From Carettochelys insculpta (taxonomy: Eukaryota; Chordata; Testudines; Carettochelyidae), in NCBI RefSeq assembly GCF_033958435.1, contig NC_134147.1, forward strand, positions 48,354,001 to 48,418,000: a stretch of DNA of 64,000 bases, in the 5' to 3' direction. A model generated the notes under the pieces. It saw nothing but the letters and a program-made list of their open reading frames with translations, ran no database searches and was not told the origin of the DNA. Shown one piece after another: positions 57,905 through 64,000 of the stretch; positions within the stretch are counted from its first letter, which is position 1, and each line of letters begins with the position of its first letter. The position numbers were made by a program, and so were the translations under genes.

Positions 57905-58535
57905 TTAGAGTCTGAGCTGATAAGTATCGAACTTGTGAATGAACTCCAATTCTGACGTCTCCCTTTGTAATCTGGTGTTAAAGTCTCTTTGTTTTAGAAG
58001 TATCAGAGTGGTAGCCATGTTAGTCTGTGTCCTCAAAAACAGCAAGAAGTCTTATGGCACCTTATAGACTAACAGATTTACTGGCACATAAGCTTTTTTG
58101 GCCAATACCCACTTTGTCAGATGCCTACTGATGAAGTGGGTCTTTGCCTATGAAAACTTGTGCTCCAATAAATCTCTTAGTCTATAAGATGCCATAGGAC
58201 TTCTTGTTGTTTTTGCTTTGGAATGCACATATAAGTCTCAGAGGCTATAGCCTGCTAGACTGAACTGCTCACTGACAGGTTTATGTGTATTCAGATTCCT
58301 AATGTCTGCTCTGTGCCCATTCATTTTTTGATGAAGTGTTTTTCCAGTTTGTTCAATATACACAATAGAGGGGCATTGCTGGCACATGATGGCATGTATC
58401 ACATTAGTGGAGGTACAGGAGTATGAGTCCCTGCTCATGTAACTGACATGGTTAGGTCCAGTGATGGTGTCTCCAGAGTAAATATATGGACAGAGTTGGC
58501 AACGGGGTTTGTTGCAGAGAAAAGTTCCAGTAACA
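57905..58535 (-). pseudogene. Penelope-like GIY-YIG endonuclease domain remnant
   Basis: Minus-strand translation gives CNKPRCQLC (zinc-binding cysteines), PYIYSGDTITG, then VIHAIMCQQCPS, YIEQTGKTLHQKMNGHRAD and KPVSEQFSLAGYSL followed by a premature stop at about 58238. After the nested insertion the frame continues as RDFNTRLQRETSELEFIHKF and ends with a TAA at 57905-57907. In the GIY-YIG core the usual YIG reads YIE and the Arg of the following helix is Gln/Lys, so the nuclease is probably inactive in this copy. GIY-YIG plus a Cys cluster downstream of RT is the hallmark of canonical Penelope-like elements. Confidence 0.85.
58001..58211 (-). mobile_element. Penelope-like fold-back nested in a Penelope-like element
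   Basis: A complete minus-strand tail with a 34-nt extension (58001-58034), arm AAAAACAGCAAGAAGTC, centre, and then the inverted arm ending CTTCTTGTTGTTTT. The inverted arm lacks the extension. Candidate 13-bp target duplication TTTGTTTTAGAAG (57988-58000) against TTTGCTTTGGAAT (58212-58224), 10 of 13 identical. It splits the coding remnant of the host element between GIY-YIG and the C-terminus. Confidence 0.85.
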
Positions 58536-59454
58536 GAGAGTCAAGGGCTTCAGCACGTGACAGAAACAGGCAAAGAGAAATGGCCAACTGGAGGAGTCAA
58601 AGAAGACAAGGAACCTGTGTAATGATCATGGTTAGTGCAGATCTTGCTTAGCACTCATGGGCCAGATAATAATGAACCAAAATAGTGAACTCTTCGCTGT
58701 CTCACACAAGGAATCTCTTAATATTCTTGTCCCAAAAATGCAGAGCTGAGCCTGCCCATAGCTGTAAATAAAGAAAATGGATCTGTAAACTGCAGATCTG
58801 TGCAAGGTTCAGCCAAAATCCTTACTGCTGGTAGAAGTCCAATGTGCTGAGGGTAGGTTTTGGGTCCTAGGCATCATCCCCAGGTTTTATTATCCTCTCT
58901 AGTGGGTTTTAAATCTGCCCCCAGGATGTGCAGTTCTCAATGGGGATCTTAGTAAGCCCAAGGACTGCAAACATCTCCCGGGGGCTGGGTTCACTGGTGG
59001 GCCGGTGCACAGCTCAGCGAGGTGTGCGGGAATGTCTGGGAGACAGGTCCGGCTCCTGGTTCCGAGAGCCAAGTTTAGCCCTGTGGGAGTCAGAGCTTCT
59101 CATGCCATTGACACTGGGTCTTCAGTGCACCAAAAACTGCAGGCCACGCTCACACACACACACAGGGCACCACCCAGGGAAGCAGTGACCGTGAAAAAGA
59201 CTTGGGGTGATCAGCTGAACATGACCTCCCTGCACAAAGCAACGGCCAAGTGAGTTAGTGTGACCCCCGAATGCCTGACCAGAGGGACCATGAGTCAGCG
59301 TGGAGAGGTTATGGTGTTGCAGGGTCTGGCACTAGTAGGGCCACTGCTGGGCAGCAGTCTCCAGCTTGCGTGCCCACTGTTCTCGAAGGCTGCTGATAAA
59401 ATGGAGAGGGGCCAGAGAAGAGTCAGGAGGATGGGGACGTGGCACTAAAGGGAG
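58536..59454. other. Unannotated stretch
   Basis: No gene recognised. Contains a short CA run near 59150. Confidence 0.4.
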
Positions 59455-59600
59455 CAGCGGCCCCAGGGCCCAGTGATTTAAAAGGACCCAGGGCTCCCAG
59501 CCGCTGCTGCATGGCCGTGACAACAGCTGGAGCCTGGGCCTTTTAAATTGCTGCTGGAACCCTGAAAGGCACAGGCCAAGCGGTGCCGAACGGCTGGCTG
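59455..59600. repeat. GC-rich hairpin repeat
   Basis: GATTTAAAAGGACCCAGGGC and, further on, GAGCCTGGGCCTTTTAAATTG form inverted arms around a CCGCTGCTGCATGGCCG turn. The TTTAAAAGG..CC core resembles the TTTCAAAGGGGCC core of 10636-10960 and 61660-61990. Confidence 0.55.
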
Positions 59601-60957
59601 GGGGGAGCTAGCCTCCAGCCCTGCCCCATCTGGCCGAGCTCCACCCTCCTTCCAAGGCCTGGAGTTACCCTCACCCTAACCCACTCCCACCCAGGCCTGG
59701 GAATTCTGCCAGCAGCCCAGGGAGAGGATGAGGAAAGGGTTGGCCTTTGGGCTCCTCAGTCCAGCAGAGATGGGCTCACACACGACCCCGTGGCTGGAAG
59801 TGGAAGCCAGACAAGTCCAGGCTGGAAATGAGGAGTCAGTTGTAGCAGTGACGGTAATGAGCCAGTGGACAGTTTCCCAAGGGCTGTGGTGGATTTGCTG
59901 TCACTAACAATGCTTTCCTAACAGCTCTGCTCTGGTGGCCTCTGCAGGCAGCTCTCGGCCCCGTGTGGAGCAGGAGGTCAGACTAGCTGGGCGGAGGGGT
60001 CCCCGGGGCCTTAGAGGCCATGAAGCTCTGTTCTCAGCTCGGGGCGAGCATAGCCACCCTCTGCCCCACCACTCCCACCTGGTGTCAGCCCAACGGGCCC
60101 CGCACCTGCAGGGGAGAGAGCAGGTCCAAATCTGCCACTCTCGGGCTGTTAGGAGCCCGGAGGCCACAGGCAACTGGGCATCAGTTAGTGCGTATCTCTG
60201 AGGCTGCCTGGGAGGGGAGTGTCCCCACACAAGCACAGGAGTCTGGCCCCATATCGTCAAAGCCCCCACCCTGCCGTCTGCTTCTCTTTACTCCCAGTCT
60301 TGTCTATGGGGCTGCCCAGAGCAACCCCAGTGGCCTGACACATTGCCCCAAGTGCTCCGGGCAGAGGCAGCCACAGCGTAACTCCTGGCCCAAGCAAAAG
60401 GCCGGTTACTACACATGGAGCACTCGGGCGTAAGAGCCGCCTGCTGCTTGCTGAGACCATGGGTCAGATCTCTTTCCTGCTCTGCTTTCCCTCTTTCTTG
60501 TTCTTTCCCTGTGCTCTCGGTGTCTTGCCTGTAGAATTACTTCCTTACCCTGCAGTGCAGGGAATTGCAGTAGAACAGGTTCCTCCAACTCACCTGCCTC
60601 TTGCTTTGTCACCAAGCCTCATAACCTTTGGGCAGATCTCGGAGGGCGGGTGTGGGGCCACACAGCAGCAGCCGGCACACAGCAGCAGCCAATGCTTATT
60701 AGCCAGGGTGGGCAGGGCATGTCCCTGGCCCCTGTTTGGCCAAGGCTGGAAATGGGCCACAGAGGACGGATCACTTGATGGTTTCCAGTTCTCTCCGCTC
60801 CCTCTGGGGCACCTGGCATTGGCCGCTGTCGGCAGCCAGGACACAGGGCTAGCTGGCCCTTTGGCCTGGCCCCCTGCGGCCATCCGTATGTGCATTTGAA
60901 GCGCAGACACAGGACTTTGTAGCTGTGACATCCTGCATTACGGAGACAGGCTATGGC
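59601..60957. other. Unannotated GC-rich stretch
   Basis: Long frames on both strands (for example 60020-60433 and 60459-60899 plus) have no domain signature. Confidence 0.4.
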
Positions 60958-60993
60958 GGGGGGGGGCTCAAGTGGGGAGGGGAGGGAAGGGGG
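60958..60993 (+). other. G-quadruplex-prone run
   Basis: Five G-runs of at least three (60958-60966, 60974-60977, 60979-60982, 60984-60986, 60989-60993) with loops of 1-7 bases on the plus strand. Confidence 0.7.
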
Positions 60994-61008
60994 ACATCCT
61001 GACATCAG

Positions 61009-61071
61009 CGTGCGCGCGCGCACACACACGCTCACACACACACACACATGCGCACACACACGCATGCACAC
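61009..61071. repeat. (CG)n/(CA)n alternating purine-pyrimidine tract
   Basis: TGCGCGCGCGCACACACACG followed by interrupted CA, ATGCGCACACAC and GCATGCACAC. Alternating purine-pyrimidine steps with a CG core favour Z-DNA. Confidence 0.9.
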
Positions 61072-61659
61072 CCCTCCCCGTCCCCAGCACAGCCAGAAGA
61101 AGGCTCCTGGGGGAGGGGCAGCTGCACTGCATACCTTTCAGGTAACCCAGGGGAGATGATGGGAGGCTCCCGGCTCACCCTGAGTCCAAACCCCCACCAG
61201 GCCAGGATGCTTTCCCAGAAAGTCCTGCCAGCAGAGGACAAAGTGGAAGGCCAAAGGACTTTACAAGGACATTGCATGTCATTAGACAAGCCTGCACTCG
61301 TCAGATAAGCACTGTAACAAAGCACCGTTAACCGGGACAGCATTAAGCCAGGAGTTAGGATAAGACAACAGCCCATGCCAGAGCCTCAGCTGCTGGGAAT
61401 TGCCCTGCTCTAGCTGGCGCCAGTGGGATGAGGAGCTACCCCAGTGCACTGAGCTGGGGATCATTGTCTGGGGGGCAGTGGCTGATGCTTCTGTGAGGTC
61501 CAGTCACTTGCTGACAATCCCGCTAGGTCCTGCCTGGCCTGCCCACCCCTTTGTCACTGAACCAGCCTCCTGGTCACCCCAGGATAGGAGAGGAGTAGCA
61601 GGAAGGAGGCCCTGGACCCAGTGCAGAGTTGGTATTGTGACAGCTAAGGGAGGAGCTGG

Positions 61660-61990
61660 GGGAGGCCCACTGAGGGGGTGTGTGGCAAGGGGGCAGTTGA
61701 CCCCAGGCCTGGCATTTCAAAGGGGCCTGGCGCTCCAGCCACTGGTGCTGTTTTGGCAGTGGCTGCAGCCGGACCTCCGCACCCCTGTGAATTGCTGCGG
61801 CAGCGCTGCTGTGTGCGGCTGAGCTAGCGGGGAGGCAGGGCTGCAGACCAGGCAGCACTGAGGCCAGATGGCCTAGGCCCTGCCCCTTCCACCCTTGGCC
61901 ACGCCCCTTCTGGGTCTCCACTCCCACCTGGCCTTGGGGCCCATGGCGGCTGTTGGCCTCCGTGAACAGGACCAACCTAACGCTCCACTG
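61660..61990. repeat. GC-rich dispersed repeat, copy 2
   Basis: GGCATTTCAAAGGGGCCTGG, a GGCAGCGCTGCTGTG run, GCCCTGCCCCTTCC and GGCGGCTGTTGGCC in the same order as at 10636-10960. The 180-residue minus-strand frame here is compositional. Confidence 0.5.
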
Positions 61991-64000
61991 GGCAGAGGCT
62001 GGTGGAACAGAGCCAGCATGTCTGCTGTGTAGTGTTGGCCCTGGCAGCGTCTGAGTCTCCCCACCAGCCTGCACTTTACTCCAGGCAATCCACAGAGCGC
62101 TCAGCAGATCAGACATGGCTGGCTCCCAGGCCTTTCCCCACGCGGGGCCAGATGCTCAGCTGGAGTAGGTGGATGCTGCTCCTTTGCCTTAGCGTGAGCT
62201 GCACTGACGGTGGATCTATGCCAGCTGTGGGTCTCTTGTTTGGCTACGAACTGAAGGTCCTGGGACCTGCCCGTAACACTGATGCTGTTCACTGATTAAC
62301 TATTGACTTACAATAGCTGTAAGTTCTTCAGATTCTCTCACAAGGGAAACCCTCTGGCCAGACATTTTATGATCTGAACAGTTTTAAAAACAAAATAAAA
62401 CAACACAAACCACAGCTGGCAGGAACTATGGACTGGGTCAGCTAATCACATTAACCTTATCACAGGTAAAAGCCGTTTGTTCCCTTGAATTATAAAGCAA
62501 TCCTGCCCCAGTCCTGTAACATTAGTTTTGGGGCATTTGGTTAAGATTTTGCCCTACAAAAGTCAGTGTTTAAGCCCCTCGGCATTCTACAGCTCAAATG
62601 AGCCTTGGATTGGTTGGGCCATGAAGCTTCCCGAGAGGCCCATTTTTCAGCCAGGGTTTTCCACACTTCTGCCAAGCCGGGCTGCATCCCCCTGCGTGGC
62701 TTGCAAAAGAGAAAAGGTTTAACCTGACCACCCTGAAGATCCTCCAAGGGAAGAGTGACGCTGATGCTGGCGGAAAGGCTGCTCACAAGCTCACACATCT
62801 GCGTGCTTCTCCAAACAGGCAGGACCTTTGGAAGTCAGAAACAACTCTGGGCATAACAACAACCATTTCTAAGCTCAGTGCAGCTCTCTGCTGAGCCAGA
62901 CACCTCAGGTCGGAGCCTCCCCAGGGGGGAAATGACACGGTCACTGCTGCATTAGAATCAGTGGAGCATTGCTGATTTACACCAATTGAAGAGCTGGTCT
63001 AATTGTTTGCAATGCTGCTCGGCGAAAGTGAGACCATTCAGGATTTGGGTCTGTCTTTCTTTGTGCTACTTTTCTTGTGATTTCTCAGCAGAGAAATCCT
63101 TATCTTGCATGTCCCAGTCAGGGCAGTACTTAGCGCTTCCATTGCTGTGTGTCGGCACACGCGAGTGTGTGAGCTGGGGGCACGAGAGCGCTACAGCAGG
63201 GAAATGGAAAGGAATAACGAGACAGCAGGGTTTTCCCGCAGAAGCTAACTTCCTCCGCTGTTGAGTGGAGAACGTGAACATTCATAAACTGCAAAGTACC
63301 CTGTCAGAATAGGCACATTTCATGAAATTTCTCTCCTGGGCATTGACTGCTACAAAGATCTACTAGGTAGAATTTCCTTTAAGGCCAGCGTCTGACAGGA
63401 GTGCTGTAAAGGAGGCAAAGTGTTGCTTGGCCAACATTTGTTGTGAAAGCTGTTCTGGGAAGGTTTGTAATTGCTTAGCCAAACAATCTGTTCATTTCAC
63501 CTCCCACCAGCTTCCGCAGCTTCCTGTTTGCTCTGTGGCATGTAGCTTCCTACTCCATTGCTTTTCACTGGATCTTCCCAAATCAGTGACGCCATTACAA
63601 GGGAACAGCACAGAACGAGAGGGATGAAATTACCCGTGGGCCAGTTCAGAGAAGTGCTGGGAATTTCACCAGGGGCAGATTTGCCCCAGTGAGTTTCATC
63701 TGGGGTTACAGCCCAGCCAAGTGGCACAAACAAGTCAATGGCTTGCCGAAAGAGGGAGTGCTTATTAGCTTGTTCGCCATTATCTCTCTGCAGAGCCTGC
63801 AGCAAAATCAGCATTGTGGGGTGGATAAAAGCCAGGCCAGGGGAGGAAGAAATTGGTTCCATAGGTCATTTTGCAAGTACCCTCCTGGGAGTGGTTCCCC
63901 TTCTGTGGAGCGGGCGTTGGGGCTCGTTAGGACGGGGTTGGGTGGTGGCAAAGCTGCTGCTAGTGCAAAGGGGGCCACTCCAGCCCTGCATGGGGAAACA
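61991..64000. other. Unannotated stretch to the window end
   Basis: No exon or named repeat could be supported, apart from a partial palindromic-repeat piece near 62955-62998 (GATTTACACCAATTGAAGAG). Confidence 0.4.

Larger units (their letters stand above)
57671..58535 (-). mobile_element. Penelope-like retroelement with coding remnant
   Basis: Reading the minus strand: zinc-finger and GIY-YIG region (58535-58238), a nested insertion (58211-58001), the ORF C-terminus (57999-57905), then about 230 bases of 3' UTR and a tail with the centre CTCTGAAGAAGTAGGTCTG / CCCACAAAAGC and arm GTCTTTGAAGTGCTAC, ending at an A/T-rich terminus near 57671 without the extension. The 5' part (reverse transcriptase) is absent. 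This copy ties the tail repeats seen all over the window to a Penelope-like element. Confidence 0.85.

Noticed and set aside
61574..62116. 180-residue minus-strand frame
   Set aside because: Overlies a copy of the same GC-rich repeat; compositional.
1..64000. CRISPR array, operons or bacterial-type regulation
   Set aside because: Recurring short repeats are dispersed transposon pieces and microsatellites; the DNA is vertebrate.

Overview
The window is vertebrate genomic DNA that looks intronic or intergenic. I found no host protein-coding exon, rRNA or intact tRNA in 64 kb. The longest open frames in unique sequence resemble no family I recognise, and many sit on GC-rich stretches open in several frames at once. 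What can be annotated is a dense, layered set of transposable-element fossils. Their composition points to a sauropsid, most likely a turtle: CR1 LINEs, many Penelope-like tails of the type common in turtle and crocodilian genomes, several MITEs with short TCTACAC-type termini, a MIR-type SINE and old amniote dispersed repeats. The turtle call rests on remembered repeat families, not on a search.

Layout. 0-5 kb: a 92-bp Penelope-like tail with a 13-bp target duplication, a TA/TG/CA microsatellite, a MIR-type SINE, a CR1 3' end split by a fold-back Penelope-like insertion (13-bp target duplication), a TATA-containing stretch, an LTR-like stretch and a Tigger-like MITE. 5-18 kb: mostly unique sequence, GC-rich around 10-14 kb, with a GC-rich dispersed repeat and a degenerate minisatellite. 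18-28 kb: a CR1 with decayed reverse transcriptase, a TCTACAC-terminus element inserted in its 3' tail, a TIR element carrying a SALL-like zinc-finger scrap, another Penelope-like fold-back, and an inverted second copy of the TCTACAC element next to a LINE 3' end. 28-36.5 kb: the densest part, with a long antisense CR1 (32.1-34.8 kb) broken by later insertions and a 5'-truncated non-LTR retrotransposon with a FVDD reverse transcriptase. 36.5-57 kb: unique sequence with scattered CR1 ends, a hAT-type element, MITEs and another Penelope-like fold-back. 57.7-58.5 kb: the only Penelope-like copy here that keeps coding sequence (zinc-finger and GIY-YIG region), itself invaded by another Penelope-like fold-back. 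59-64 kb: GC-rich repeats, a G-quadruplex-prone run and an alternating purine-pyrimidine tract.

No genes here work together as a system. The best signal is the Penelope-like family. Four copies are fold-backs: a complete tail plus an inverted copy that stops 31-36 nt short of the end, with 12-17-bp target duplications, some degenerate. The repeat centre also contains a hammerhead-ribozyme-like core. Elements are dead or non-autonomous as far as the sequence shows.
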